Origin: Nitrosospira multiformis
GTDB taxonomy: Bacteria > Pseudomonadota > Gammaproteobacteria > Burkholderiales > Nitrosomonadaceae
Direction: 5' to 3'
NCBI RefSeq assembly: GCF_900103165.1
Contig: NZ_FNKY01000001.1
Location: 2,170,001 to 2,234,000, forward strand
Length of the DNA: 64,000 bases
Part shown: positions 52,457 to 61,743 of the stretch, one piece after another
Layout of the letters: each line of letters opens with the position of its first letter
Position numbering within the stretch: position 1 is the first letter of the stretch
The notes under the pieces: model-generated
Databases searched by the model: none
The model's input: only the letters and a program-made list of their open reading frames with translations
What the model was told of the DNA's origin: nothing
Position numbers and translations under genes: made by a program

Positions 52457-52587
52457 GATGGGCAAATCCAATACCGGAATAAACAGCACCGCTTCCAGCT
52501 ATGACACATGGCCTATACGGACCAGAATTTTGGTACTTTCATGGACTGAGTGCAGTTTCGAGTAGCTTGCAAACAGGGGGTGGTGGA

Positions 52588-52830
52588 AATTCGGCAATCG
52601 CTGCCGTCAAGTGGGCGTGCGACCTTCCATGGGATCGATTGGCGATGCATTTGATAAGGCCATGGCGGAGAGTTTCTTTGCTAGCCTGGAGTTGAACTCA
52701 TTGACCGCAAAACCTTCAAACCCGTACCGAAGCGCCTCGTAGTATTTACCTGGATCGAGAGTTGGTACAACCCCAGGCGACGTCATAGCGCGCTGGGATA
52801 CGATGCGATGACTTGCATTACTAATCCAAA
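52588..52830 (+). pseudogene. IS3-family transposase C-terminal remnant
   Basis: Frames combine to give RCRQVGVRPSMGSIGDAFDK AMAESFFASLEL, then after a frameshift DRKTFKPVPKRLVVFTWIES and WYNPRRRHSALGY. These are hallmark C-terminal DDE motifs of IS3-group OrfB. Frameshifts and missing 5' sequence show it is dead. Confidence 0.75.
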
Positions 52831-52998
52831 GGGTGTCGCTGCTTGCGGAGGATGGGCTACGAGCTGTACCACCGATCCAGTAACCGGTGAGAAGGTTTGT
52901 GGAGGGGCAAGGTAATATTCTGCATTTGATCTTCGCGAACCAGGAATGATTGCAACTGGATTTACCCTTGATAACCCGTTTCTCTTTCTGGGGAGCAT

Positions 52999-53108
52999 GC
53001 AGAATTCGGATTGTAAAATATGTTAGTAGAGCGTAAGGTAAATAATTGCAACAACTTACAGAACTTGTTTGATACGGAATCTGGTTTAATTTTTCAATTA
53101 GCTACCTT
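52999..53108. repeat. MITE-like repeat family 2, copy 1
   Basis: The sequence beginning GCAGAATTCGGATTGTAAAA and running through GTTAGTAGAGCGTAAGGTAA matches copy 2 at 53481. The right terminal repeat is missing or diverged. Confidence 0.6.
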
Positions 53109-53133
53109 GATGCCAGTGGGCTGTGGGCAGCAA

Positions 53134-53156
53134 TAAAAAACCCGCCAAAGCGGGTT
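53134..53156 (-). terminator. Rho-independent terminator for the 38-residue gene
   Basis: On the minus strand AACCCGC-TTTG-GCGGGTT is followed by a T run (TTTTATT). The stem is 53139-53145 with 53150-53156. Confidence 0.85.
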
Positions 53157-53216
53157 GATCCGGGGAAGCCCAGACGGTTTACGCTGGCCTCCTATTCATT
53201 CGGGTCATTCCAACCC

Positions 53217-53333
53217 TCAGGAAGCCAGCCCCACCAATGCGGCTAACAGTCCGATCAGGACCAGTTCAAGCATGTTATCATGCTTGGTGCTTTCATCCTT
53301 ACTGTTTTCCGGTTTCATCTTTGCAGTTTCCAT
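53217..53333 (-). CDS. 38-residue small membrane protein
   Basis: The ATG at 53333 follows GGAG at 7 bases and encodes METAKMKPENSKDESTKHDN, then MLELVLIGLLAALVGLAS. This is a charged N terminus with one hydrophobic helix. A perfect terminator lies 60 bp after the stop and phased TGTGAA repeats lie 65-95 bp upstream, so it is a complete small transcription unit. The family is unknown. Confidence 0.65.
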   Translation of the reverse strand: METAKMKPENSKDESTKHDNMLELVLIGLLAALVGLAS

Positions 53334-53391
53334 CTTACCGCTCCATATTGATTAATAGCAAAGCTTACGCTTGCCTTGTTAGGTGATTGTT

Positions 53392-53426
53392 AAATAGTTG
53401 TGAACTATTTGTGAAGTATATGTGAA
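53392..53426. promoter_or_regulatory. Palindrome and three 11-bp-phased TGTGAA repeats
   Basis: AAATAGTT-GTG-AACTATTT is a perfect palindrome (53392-53410). TGTGAA starts at 53399, 53410 and 53421, exactly one helical turn apart. The site lies upstream of the leftward 38-residue gene and suits cooperative regulator binding. Confidence 0.45.
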
Positions 53427-53480
53427 GACCATAGCTTTGTAAAGGAGATTGATTCATGGTGGTCCTCTATTTGGGAGGAC

Positions 53481-53628
53481 GCAGAGTTCGGGATTTAAAG
53501 TACGTTAGTAGAATGTAAAGCAAATGATCACAGTGGCTTACAAAACTTGATCGATGCTGATTCTGGTTAAATATTATATTAATCAGTATCTTGTAAAATC
53601 CTGACGTACTTTAAATTCCGAATTCTGC
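53481..53628. mobile_element. 148-bp MITE-like element, family 2 copy 2
   Basis: Terminal inverted repeats of 25 bp (53481-53505 and 53604-53628; GCAGARTTCGGRATTTAAAG core) match at 23 positions. It has no coding capacity. The interior matches 52999-53108. Confidence 0.75.
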
Positions 53629-53651
53629 AAGACCACCTAAAGTGGGACTCA

Positions 53652-53870
53652 CTAAATTACGTAGAGAAGGACAAAACCGATCAGATCAGTACTAAATGTA
53701 CAAACAAGTAATGAGACTGTTATGTGCTGGTGGATTGCAACGATGTTAATATTACCCGCCCGAAGTATTTCTAGGATAGGCCGTAGTTGGTTTTCGAGCA
53801 CTGCGAAGTCACCATCGACTACTGTTTCCATATCAGAACCGGCAAATGCCAACCTAGGCGTTAATCCCCA
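53652..53870 (-). pseudogene. DUF1259 (LppY/LpqO-like) fragment
   Basis: The minus strand encodes LAFAGSDMETVVDGDFAVLE then NQLRPILEILRAGNINIVAI and HQHIT, matching the DUF1259 core (AFAGTD..VVDGDF....EVQPVL..LR..GINIVAIHNHMT). Both ends are lost; the sequence after HIT is unrelated. Confidence 0.65.
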
Positions 53871-53912
53871 TTTCCTTGTCGACCTTTACGCCATGATGAA
53901 AATTGTTCCGGT

Positions 53913-55319
53913 CTACTTCGAAGGTGATGCCCCCGCTGCTGAAGGAATTTCGACCCTCACCCGCAATCCCGAATCGCCCGCGGCCGTGGCCAGATGGATC
54001 CGTCCGCTATGCAGCGAGATAATTTCATGGGAAATGGCCAGTCCGAGGCCGCTGCCTTCAGTGCCAACATTGATGCCACGGTAGAAGCGTTCCAGTACTC
54101 GCTGCCGTTCCGGTGCGGGAATACCAGGCCCGTTATCGGCGATAACAAAGACCACCCATCCATCGGCCTGCTGTACATCGACATTGATCCGGCCAGCTGC
54201 TGGGGTATAGCGGATGGCGTTGTCAACCAGATTAGCAAGCATTTCACCCAAGAGTTGCCGATCCCCGCGTACCGTCGGCAAAGCGTCCGCGATATCGACG
54301 CTGATATCGATCTGCTTGCTCAAGGCGGTGGGCACGAGTCTGGCGACCACATCCTCGATCAACTCAGCGACACCGAAGCATGCTAGATCCAAGGAACCCG
54401 TGAGAGCCGCCTCGGCGCGGTTCAGGTTCAGCAATTGATTAGCGAGCCGAGCGAGGCGGATCGTAGCGGAATCCAGTTTCATGACGAGGGCGCGCAGTTG
54501 GGCTGGATTGTCGGCGCGCAAGGCCAGCTCTGTCTGAGTCCGCAGTACCGTGATCGGCGTGCGTAACTGATGCGTGGCATCGGCGATGAAGCGTCTCTGG
54601 GCCGTGATGGTCCGGCCCAAGCGGTCCATTAGGGCGTTGATGACGTGTACCTGCTCGTGGACCTCCGCCGGTAATTCCGTTTCGTCCAGGGGGCTCAAGT
54701 CCTCGTGAGTGCGCCGGGAAATGGCGTCACGAATCCGGCTCAGGGGCGCAATGCCGCGACCCACGCCATACCACACTAGGACGACGATGCAGGTGAGAAA
54801 CAGGAGTTGCGAGGCCATCATGTAGACAAGAACTTCCTTGGTCAGGATTTCTCGTTTGTGCAGCGTCTCGGCCACCCGAACAAAAAGCACTTCGCTGGCC
54901 ACCGTGCTTGGCACCGTGTATTCGACCAGCCGCAGGGGCTGGCCGTCCGCTTGGCCGTCGTAAAACCGGGTCTCCTTGTGCGCCCCGGCGCGGGAAAGGT
55001 TCGGCGGGAGGATACGGTTGCCGACCAACTGCTCGCCATGCGCGTTTGAAATGCTGAAATAGATGTTATCCACCTGATCAAATTCCAGCATGCGACGTGC
55101 TGCCGGTGGCAGGTTGACATTGATCTTGCCTTGCTTAATCTGTACTTGGCCGGCCAGGGTATGGACCGTATCCTCTAGCCCTCGGTCATAGGCCAGATTG
55201 GTGAAATACAAAACAATCGCGTAGGCGACCCCAATCCAGACACCGGTCAGGAGCACGATAGGCGGCAACAACCAGAGCAGCAGCCGCTGCCGGAGCGACC
55301 AGCGCTCAGAAGTTATCAT
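53913..55319 (-). CDS. TctE/QseC-like sensor histidine kinase
   Basis: A 468-residue inner-membrane kinase from MITSERWSLRQRLLLW at 55319; the frame extends to 55436 inside the regulator gene. Two membrane segments (about 13-34 and 165-185) flank a periplasmic 2CSK_N-type domain (NLAYDRGLEDTVHTLAGQVQ). HisKA has the HQLRTPITVLRTQTELALR motif typical of TctE/QseC kinases, and HATPase has DNAIRYTP, DNGPGIP and GSGLGLAI. It overlaps the regulator stop by 14 bp, so it forms a coupled pair. It may sense tricarboxylates or metals; the adjacent CusA gene makes metals plausible. Confidence 0.85.
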   Translation of the reverse strand: MITSERWSLRQRLLLWLLPPIVLLTGVWIGVAYAIVLYFTNLAYDRGLEDTVHTLAGQVQIKQGKINVNLPPAARRMLEFDQVDNIYFSISNAHGEQLVGNRILPPNLSRAGAHKETRFYDGQADGQPLRLVEYTVPSTVASEVLFVRVAETLHKREILTKEVLVYMMASQLLFLTCIVVLVWYGVGRGIAPLSRIRDAISRRTHEDLSPLDETELPAEVHEQVHVINALMDRLGRTITAQRRFIADATHQLRTPITVLRTQTELALRADNPAQLRALVMKLDSATIRLARLANQLLNLNRAEAALTGSLDLACFGVAELIEDVVARLVPTALSKQIDISVDIADALPTVRGDRQLLGEMLANLVDNAIRYTPAAGRINVDVQQADGWVVFVIADNGPGIPAPERQRVLERFYRGINVGTEGSGLGLAISHEIISLHSGRIHLATAAGDSGLRVRVEIPSAAGASPSK

Positions 55320-55977
55320 GTGGTTCCAGCAGATAGCCGAGGCCATGGATGGTCCGGATGCGCACGCCACAAGGTTCCAGTTTCTTGCGCAGTCGGTGAA
55401 CATAGACCTCGATGGCATTCGCCCCAATCTCTCCATCCCAGTCGCTGATCTGCTGAGCGAGCCGCGTCTTGATCACGACCTGTCCGACATGCTGCATGAG
55501 AGCCTCGAGAATGGTCATCTCACGCACCGAAATGTCCATCGGCTGGCCGTGCAGCGACAAGACGTGACCGGTCGAATCCAGTTCCAGCGGACCGTGTACC
55601 AGCCGCACCAATCCCCCCGAAGCGCGGCGAATCAACGCCCCAATGCGGGCTTCCAGTTCCGGTAAGGCGAAGGGTTTGGTCAGGTAGTCGTCGGCACCAA
55701 TCTTGAGCCCTAGGATGCGCTCGTCGACGCCGTCGCGGGCCGTCAGCACAAGGACAGGTGTGCGATCCTGGCGACCACGTAATCGCCGCAACACTTGGAT
55801 GCCGTCGAGATGCGGCAAGCCAAGATCCAGCACCACCAGATCATAGACACCTACCGCTAGAGCATTATCGGCAGTGCAGCCATCCGCCACAGGATCGACG
55901 CCATAACCGGCTTGGCGTAGTGCTTGGAAGAGTGTATCGCGAAGGGCGTTGTCATCCTCAACTAGGAGAATTCTCAT
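55306..55977 (-). CDS. TctD/QseB-like OmpR-family response regulator
   Basis: A 223-residue regulator. The receiver domain has Asp51 (LVVLDLGLPHLDGI) and the switch Lys in YLTKPF. The winged helix ends IRTIHGLGYLLEPHDNF. It is first in the leftward two-gene operon with the TctE-like kinase, and divergent from the CusA-type pump 320 bp away, which it may control. Confidence 0.88.
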   Translation of the reverse strand: MRILLVEDDNALRDTLFQALRQAGYGVDPVADGCTADNALAVGVYDLVVLDLGLPHLDGIQVLRRLRGRQDRTPVLVLTARDGVDERILGLKIGADDYLTKPFALPELEARIGALIRRASGGLVRLVHGPLELDSTGHVLSLHGQPMDISVREMTILEALMQHVGQVVIKTRLAQQISDWDGEIGANAIEVYVHRLRKKLEPCGVRIRTIHGLGYLLEPHDNF

Positions 55978-56226
55978 CGTGTCTGCCTATGCTTCGAATT
56001 GATGAAAGAACTTTGTAAGAATTCCCTTGCTATGATACGCGCCCTCATAGTTTTGAGGAAAGCGGTCATTCTTTAGGTGAAATTCATTGCAAAAGATGAA
56101 CAATGTACTTTGCTGGCTCGGTCGTGCCGCCGGCCACGGTGCTCGGGGCAGCATCTTGCCCGCCCCCGTTAGTAGTGTTGGGGCTAATGTCGATGCTGTG
56201 GTGCCTGGCGGTAAAGTGATTATTAA

Positions 56227-56267
56227 CTCCTTCAATGGCATGCGCACAATGCGTGCCATTGAAGGAG
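56227..56267. promoter_or_regulatory. 14-bp perfect inverted repeat before cusA-like gene
   Basis: CTCCTTCAATGGCA (56227-56240) and TGCCATTGAAGGAG (56254-56267) flank a 13-base loop, 28 bp upstream of the pump's likely start. It may be an operator or a leader hairpin. Confidence 0.55.
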
Positions 56268-56294
56268 CTGAAGCTCATCGAACTGGGTAGGTTA

Positions 56295-59200
56295 ATGTTA
56301 GCCTCGATCGTACGCCTCATGCTTCGACATCGCCTGGTAGTGGTAGTGGTGTCGCTTGCGCTGTGTGCCGGAGGCATTTTTGCCGCGAAGAATCTCTCGG
56401 TCGATGCTTTTCCCGATGTGACCAACATTCAGGTGCAGGTCGCCACGGTGGCGGTCGGGCGCAGTCCGGAGGAGATCGAGCGCCTGGTTACGGTCCCCGT
56501 GGAAATCGCCATGACTGGCCTGCCTGGGCTGGTGGAGATGCGCTCCCTGAACAAGAGCGGGTTGTCGCTTATCACCCTGGTATTTACCGATAAGACCGAC
56601 GTTTTCTTTGCGCGCCAACTGGTGATGGAACGCTTGATCGAGGTTTCTCCCCGGCTCATACCGGGGATTACGCCGGTGCTTGGGCCCGTATCCACCGGTC
56701 TGGGTGAGGTATACCAATACACCATCGATCATCCCAACGACGGCCAGCGCGCGCTAACCGTTGAGGAGCTGACCGAACGGCGCACGGTCCAGGATTGGGT
56801 GGTGAGGCCGCTGCTGCGCTCGGTCCAGGGTGTGGCGGAGATCAATACCATCGGTGGCTATGCCAAGGAGTACCAGGTGCTGGTCGACCCGAACCGGCTG
56901 CGTCACTATGACCTGACGCTGGCAGCGGTCGACCGGGCCATCGCCAGCAACAATGCGAATTCCAGCGGCAACATACTGCCCTTGCACGCGGAGCAATACC
57001 TGATCCGGGGCGTCGGCCTGATCCGCACACTGGACGATATCCGCAATATCGTGCTCAAAGAGCTGGACGGCATACCGGTATACGTGCGCGACGTGGCTGA
57101 TGTGCAGTTCGGCGGGGAGGTACGCCAGGGAGCCGGTATAAAAGGGGGCTATACCGAGTCGGTAACCGCTATGGTGATGATGCTGCGCGGCGGCAACGCC
57201 AAGGACATCGTTGGGCGGGTGAAGGAAAAGGTTGCCGAGATCAATGAGCGCAACCTGTTGCCGGGGGGGCTCCAGATCGTGCCTTTTTATGACCGGACCG
57301 TTATGGTGGATGCCGCGCTGGAGTCCGTGTACCGTGTATTGATCGAGGCGCTGGTCTTCGTGATCCTGGTAATGATTATCTGCCTGGGTAATTGGCGCGT
57401 GAGCCTGGTGGTGTGTGCGACACTTATCATCACGCCGCTGGTCACGTTCATGATCATGAACTATCTGGAAATTCCGGCCAATCTGATGTCGCTGGGCGGG
57501 CTGACGATCGCCATCGGGCTGATGGTCGATCCCACCGTAGTCGTAGTGGAGAATATCTTTCTGCGCCTGAGCCACGCCACCGGTGACGAGCCGAAGAGCG
57601 AGACGATTGCGAAGGCAGCAGCCGAGGTGGGGGCTCCGGTCATCTACGGCATCATCATCATTGTCCTCGTGTTCCTGCCGCTGATGTCGCTGCAGGGCAT
57701 GGAAGGCAAGATGTTCAGCCCGCTTGCCGTCACCATTTCCATCGCGCTGCTGGTGGCGCTGGTCGTCTCGGTGCTACTGTCGCCGGTGCTATGCGACTAT
57801 GCTTTGAAAGGCGGCAGCGAGGAGGACACCAAGATTGTCTCTATTCTCAAGACTCTTTACTTGCGCCTGCTCTATTTAGCGTTGAGGAATCCCAAGGCCA
57901 CTGCCATGGTATCGGTAGGCTCTCTTTTGCTGGCGGTCGGCCTGTACCCGTTTCTTGGTAAATCTTTCATTCCAATCATGCAGGAGGGCGCGGTGACGCC
58001 CGTGATTATCCGCGCACCCTCGATTTCGCTGGATAAAGCGATTGAGTTGGAAATGGAAGCAACACAATTAATTGCCAAAGTGCCGGGTGTGGTATCGGTG
58101 GTATCCAAACTCGGGCGGGGTGACTCGCCCGCCGACCCGGCGTCGCAGAATGAGTCTGACCCCATTGCGTCTCTGGACCTGGAGGGATCCGGCCGCACCC
58201 AGCAAGAGATCGAGGAGGATATCCGCAAGGCGCTGTTGGTGTTGCCTGGCGTGAATATCGCGTTGTCGCAGCCGATCGCGCAGCGGGTGGACGAGATGGT
58301 GACCGGGGTGCGCTCGCAGGTCGCGGTCAAGATCTTCGGCGACGATCTGGAAGAGTTGCGCAAGTTGTCCGAGCAGGTGGCACGGATCGTCAAGTCGACG
58401 CGCGGTGCGCGCGATCTCCGCATCGAACGCCTGTCAGGACAGCAGGAATTGACCATCGATATCGACCGCCGTGCCATTGCCCGCTACGGTCTCAATGTTG
58501 CCGATGTGAACGAGCTCATTGCAACTGCCATCGGCGGCAAGGCGGTTACCCAGGTATTCGAGGGTGAGCGGCGTTTTACGCTCCTTCTGCGTTTTCCCGA
58601 GCAATTCCGCAACGATGTGGAATCTATCCGTGCACTGTTACTGCGGTCACGGGGGAGTGCCGGGCCCGAGGGCATAATGGCGCGCGGCGGTTTATTGGTG
58701 CCGCTGAGCGCTGTGGCGGATATCCGGGTCATCGATGGCCCGGCAATCGTCTCGCGTGAGTATGCCAAGCGCCGCGTGGTGGTCGGCGCTAATGTGCATG
58801 ATCGTGACCTTGGCGGTTTCGTTGCCGAACTGCAGGAGCGTACCGCGAAGGAAATCAAATTACCCTCTGGTTACTATTTTGTCTGGGGCGGGCAGTTCGA
58901 GAACATGGAGCGCGCCATGGCCACTCTTGCGGTGATCGTGCCGATTACCTTCGCCGCGATTTTCTTCCTGTTGTTCATGCTGTTTGGTTCGGTCAAGCTT
59001 GCCGCGCTTATCTTTACGGCTTTGCCATTCGCTTCCGTCGGCGGTGTTGTCGGCCTTTTTATCACCGGCGAGTATCTATCGGTACCGGCATCGGTGGGTT
59101 TCATCGCAGTATGGGGTGTAGCCATATTGAACGGTGTGGTATTGATTTCTTTTATCAAGGAACTGCGCGAACAGGGACTCAGTGTGGCCGATGCGGTGAA

Positions 59201-59546
59201 AACCAGTTGCGAGGCGCGCTTCCGTCCCGTGCTGATAACCGCCGCAGCCACGATACTGGGCCTGGCGCCATTCCTGATCGCTAGCGGCCTTGGTTCCGAG
59301 GTACAGAAGCCGCTGGCCATCGTGGTGATCTGCGGACTGATTACTGCGACGGTGATGACGAAGGTGGTAGTGCCCATGTTGTACCGCTATTTCGACCCGC
59401 TACCTGATGTCGCTGACAAGGATACCGCTACGCCACCAGCTGATGTACCTGACAAGGACATCGCTCAAGAGACCAGCCATCGCCCCAATTTACTCGCCAG
59501 AATACGCGCGAGATTCACGAGAAGTTCACAAGCTCCCGGCGCATGA
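56295..59546 (+). CDS. CusA/CzcA-family heavy-metal RND efflux pump
   Basis: About 1083 residues from MLASIVRLMLRHRLVV at 56295; the frame extends to 56235. It has twelve expected membrane helices, with the first helix after the start, VDAFPDVTNIQVQV (the HME-RND hallmark), a TM4 segment GLTIAIGLMVDPTVVVVENI with the conserved acidic pair, and the C-terminal repeat GFIAVWGVAILNGVVLISFI. The size is normal for CusA/CzcA. Its periplasmic adaptor (CusB) and outer-membrane channel (CusC) are not adjacent, which is unusual. The metal specificity cannot be fixed. Confidence 0.88.
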   Translation: MLASIVRLMLRHRLVVVVVSLALCAGGIFAAKNLSVDAFPDVTNIQVQVATVAVGRSPEEIERLVTVPVEIAMTGLPGLVEMRSLNKSGLSLITLVFTDKTDVFFARQLVMERLIEVSPRLIPGITPVLGPVSTGLGEVYQYTIDHPNDGQRALTVEELTERRTVQDWVVRPLLRSVQGVAEINTIGGYAKEYQVLVDPNRLRHYDLTLAAVDRAIASNNANSSGNILPLHAEQYLIRGVGLIRTLDDIRNIVLKELDGIPVYVRDVADVQFGGEVRQGAGIKGGYTESVTAMVMMLRGGNAKDIVGRVKEKVAEINERNLLPGGLQIVPFYDRTVMVDAALESVYRVLIEALVFVILVMIICLGNWRVSLVVCATLIITPLVTFMIMNYLEIPANLMSLGGLTIAIGLMVDPTVVVVENIFLRLSHATGDEPKSETIAKAAAEVGAPVIYGIIIIVLVFLPLMSLQGMEGKMFSPLAVTISIALLVALVVSVLLSPVLCDYALKGGSEEDTKIVSILKTLYLRLLYLALRNPKATAMVSVGSLLLAVGLYPFLGKSFIPIMQEGAVTPVIIRAPSISLDKAIELEMEATQLIAKVPGVVSVVSKLGRGDSPADPASQNESDPIASLDLEGSGRTQQEIEEDIRKALLVLPGVNIALSQPIAQRVDEMVTGVRSQVAVKIFGDDLEELRKLSEQVARIVKSTRGARDLRIERLSGQQELTIDIDRRAIARYGLNVADVNELIATAIGGKAVTQVFEGERRFTLLLRFPEQFRNDVESIRALLLRSRGSAGPEGIMARGGLLVPLSAVADIRVIDGPAIVSREYAKRRVVVGANVHDRDLGGFVAELQERTAKEIKLPSGYYFVWGGQFENMERAMATLAVIVPITFAAIFFLLFMLFGSVKLAALIFTALPFASVGGVVGLFITGEYLSVPASVGFIAVWGVAILNGVVLISFIKELREQGLSVADAVKTSCEARFRPVLITAAATILGLAPFLIASGLGSEVQKPLAIVVICGLITATVMTKVVVPMLYRYFDPLPDVADKDTATPPADVPDKDIAQETSHRPNLLARIRARFTRSSQAPGA

Positions 59547-59671
59547 TTTGTCCCGTATTCAAGGAGCGGAGCTTTCCCGGACTGGGATTCCGCATGAATT
59601 TTAGTTAGCGTCCTAGCTATTCACCAGCTTATACATTCTGATTTCTTATCCTTTAATTACTAGACTAAATC

Positions 59672-61075
59672 ATGCCAATTGATATTAACGCGATACTTAA
59701 CGAAACCCGAGGCAAGAACTTCGAACTTTATGAAGAGTATGTGAATCCGGTATTCGTCAAGGTATTGCGGACACTCGGATTCAATCGCTCATGGGTCAGG
59801 GGAGAGGGTTCCTATCTTTGGGACGAAACGGGTACACGCTATCTTGATTTCCTTACCAATTGGGGCGTCTTCAATTTTGGTCGTCGTCATCCAGCCATTC
59901 GCGGCGCATTACAGCAAGTGCTGGACTCTGACTTTCCTGGATGGGTTGGTTTCGACGCTCCACCACTTGCCGCCGTTTTGGCTCGTGAACTCGTAAAGCG
60001 TATGCCGCCGGGGCTGGACACTGTTTATTTCAGTAACTCCGGAACTGAAGCCATCGAGGCCGCGATCAAATTCGCGCGTGCACATACCGGGCGACCTTGC
60101 ACGGTTCATCTTGCAAAAGCATTCCACGGTCTGACCATGGGCGCCTTGTCACTGAATGGAGAAGCAAGTTTTCGTAGGGGTTTTGACCCGATGCTTCCCG
60201 ATAGTTCAGAGGTGAAACTTGGTGATCTTGCTGGTCTTGAAGCACGTTTTGCCGTGGGCAACGTTGCTGCATTCGTCTTCGAGCCAATACAAGGCAAGGG
60301 TGTCAATATCGCCAGCAATGAATATCTTCTCGGCACACAGGAATTGTGCCGGAAGTATGGCACCCTGATGATCTGCGACGAAGTACAGACAGGCATGGGA
60401 CGTACTGGGCGCTTTTTGGCCACACAGTGGATTGATGGTCTGCGCCCTGACATTATTTGTCTTTCCAAGGCATTGTCTGGCGGTTACATTCCAGTGGGTG
60501 CAACGATTACACGTCGGGCGGTATACGACAGTGTTTACGATAGCATGCACCGTGCGATCGTGCATGCTTCTACCTTTGGTATGGGTAATATGGCGATGGC
60601 CGCGGCACTGGCTTCGCTGCGTATTCTGGACGACGAGAATCTCATTGTACGTGCCAATGAACTCGGGGCACGTTTCCGTATTGGTATCGAGGCGATGATG
60701 CCACGCTTTGAATTCCTGAAGGGTGTACGCCAGCGTGGTCTCATGATCGCCATCGAATTTGGACAGCCCGAGTCAATGTCGCTAAGAGCAGCATGGGCCA
60801 TGGTGAACAAGATGGATGAAAATCTCTTCGCCCAAGCCATTGTTCTCCCTCTTCTGGACGACCATCACATCCTTACCCAAGTGGCCGGTCACGCTATGCC
60901 CGTCATCAAAATTTTGCCACCCCTGAACATCAGCGAGAGCGATGTGGATTGGTTTCTGGAAGCGCTTGAGGACGTATTAGTTAAGTTACACAAATTTCCC
61001 GGACCGGCTTGGGAGGTGTTAAAGAAGCTAGGCACCCACGCCCTTACTGCGAAACGGCGCGAAGGCCGCTCTTAG
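59672..61075 (+). CDS. Class III (PLP-dependent) aminotransferase
   Basis: A 467-residue fold-type I aminotransferase of the acetylornithine/putrescine type. Seen: YFSNSGTEAIEAAIKFARAH (phosphate-binding region), FEPIQGKGVN, ICDEVQTGMGRTG (Asp contacting the PLP nitrogen), and the Schiff-base Lys in CLSKALSGGYIPVG. The substrate is not clear. HpnO-like aminohopanoid synthase is one possibility by overall resemblance, but no hopanoid genes are nearby. It ends 3' in IS3 and Tn3 remnants. Confidence 0.82.
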   Translation: MPIDINAILNETRGKNFELYEEYVNPVFVKVLRTLGFNRSWVRGEGSYLWDETGTRYLDFLTNWGVFNFGRRHPAIRGALQQVLDSDFPGWVGFDAPPLAAVLARELVKRMPPGLDTVYFSNSGTEAIEAAIKFARAHTGRPCTVHLAKAFHGLTMGALSLNGEASFRRGFDPMLPDSSEVKLGDLAGLEARFAVGNVAAFVFEPIQGKGVNIASNEYLLGTQELCRKYGTLMICDEVQTGMGRTGRFLATQWIDGLRPDIICLSKALSGGYIPVGATITRRAVYDSVYDSMHRAIVHASTFGMGNMAMAAALASLRILDDENLIVRANELGARFRIGIEAMMPRFEFLKGVRQRGLMIAIEFGQPESMSLRAAWAMVNKMDENLFAQAIVLPLLDDHHILTQVAGHAMPVIKILPPLNISESDVDWFLEALEDVLVKLHKFPGPAWEVLKKLGTHALTAKRREGRS

Positions 61076-61099
61076 ATATCCCATGACCTTTCTCACGGA

Positions 61100-61413
61100 T
61101 GATGTGGGTCGATCATGGACTGGAATTCATCAGCTGGCACTGGATGCATGGGCTCATGCCAGAGCGTGAAGCTGGCTTTTATCCAACCGGGCAAGCCCAC
61201 CCAGAATGCTTATATCGAAAACTTTAATGGTCGATTCTGAGTGAGTGCCTGAACAACCGTTGGTCCTTGTATGAAGCGCGCGTTCTGATCGAAGCATGGC
61301 GAAAGGATTACAATTCAACAAGGCCGTATAGCTCGCTTGGCAATTACACGCCAGCCGAATTTGCAGCCCAACATCAATTTACAACCCAGGATTCTACTGC
61401 ACCGTATAGCTAA
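61100..61413 (+). pseudogene. IS3-family OrfB C-terminal remnant
   Basis: Across frameshifts the plus strand reads VDHGLEFIS, VKLAFIQPGKPTQNAYIENF, NGRF, then SLYEARVLIEAWRKDYNSTR and PYSSLGNYTPAEFA, the IS3-group integrase end. A different lineage from the remnant at 52588. Confidence 0.8.
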
Positions 61414-61435
61414 TTAGGGGGAGCAGGTCAGCGAC

Positions 61436-61743
61436 ATGTCTCACCGCAGGGGCCAGGAAGATCAGTTGAGCGCGTTGGGGCGAGTTGTAAATGTAGTCGT
61501 GTTGTGGAACACGATCTACATGGATGCTGTACTGACACAACTCCGGAAAGAGGGGCATCCCGTTCTCGATGAGGATGCTGCCAGGCTTTTACCTCTTGGT
61601 CGCGAGCATATCAACATGCTGGGTCACTACTCTTTTGCGGTTCATGATTCGGTCGCTCGGGGCGAACTGTGTCCGCTTCGAAGCCCTGCCGAGAATCATT
61701 GAGTCGGTTCACTGTTCCACTGCTCCACTGCTCCCAAGACCCC
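61436..61743 (+). mobile_element. Tn3-family transposase C terminus and right IR
   Basis: 61436-61702 encodes the end of a Tn3 transposase (GQEDQLSALGRVVNVVVLWN TIYMDAVLTQLRKEG, then GREHINMLGHYSF). The IR region follows to 61743 (complement starts GGGGTCTTGGGAGCAGTGGA). It is the inverted partner of 48559-48655, with a 7-bp insertion in the IR. Confidence 0.8.

Noticed and set aside
56754-57575. 273-codon minus-strand frame
   Set aside because: His/Asp/Gln-rich shadow of the RND pump.
59672-61075. hpnO assignment for the aminotransferase
   Set aside because: Only overall resemblance; no hopanoid genes nearby, so no symbol was given.
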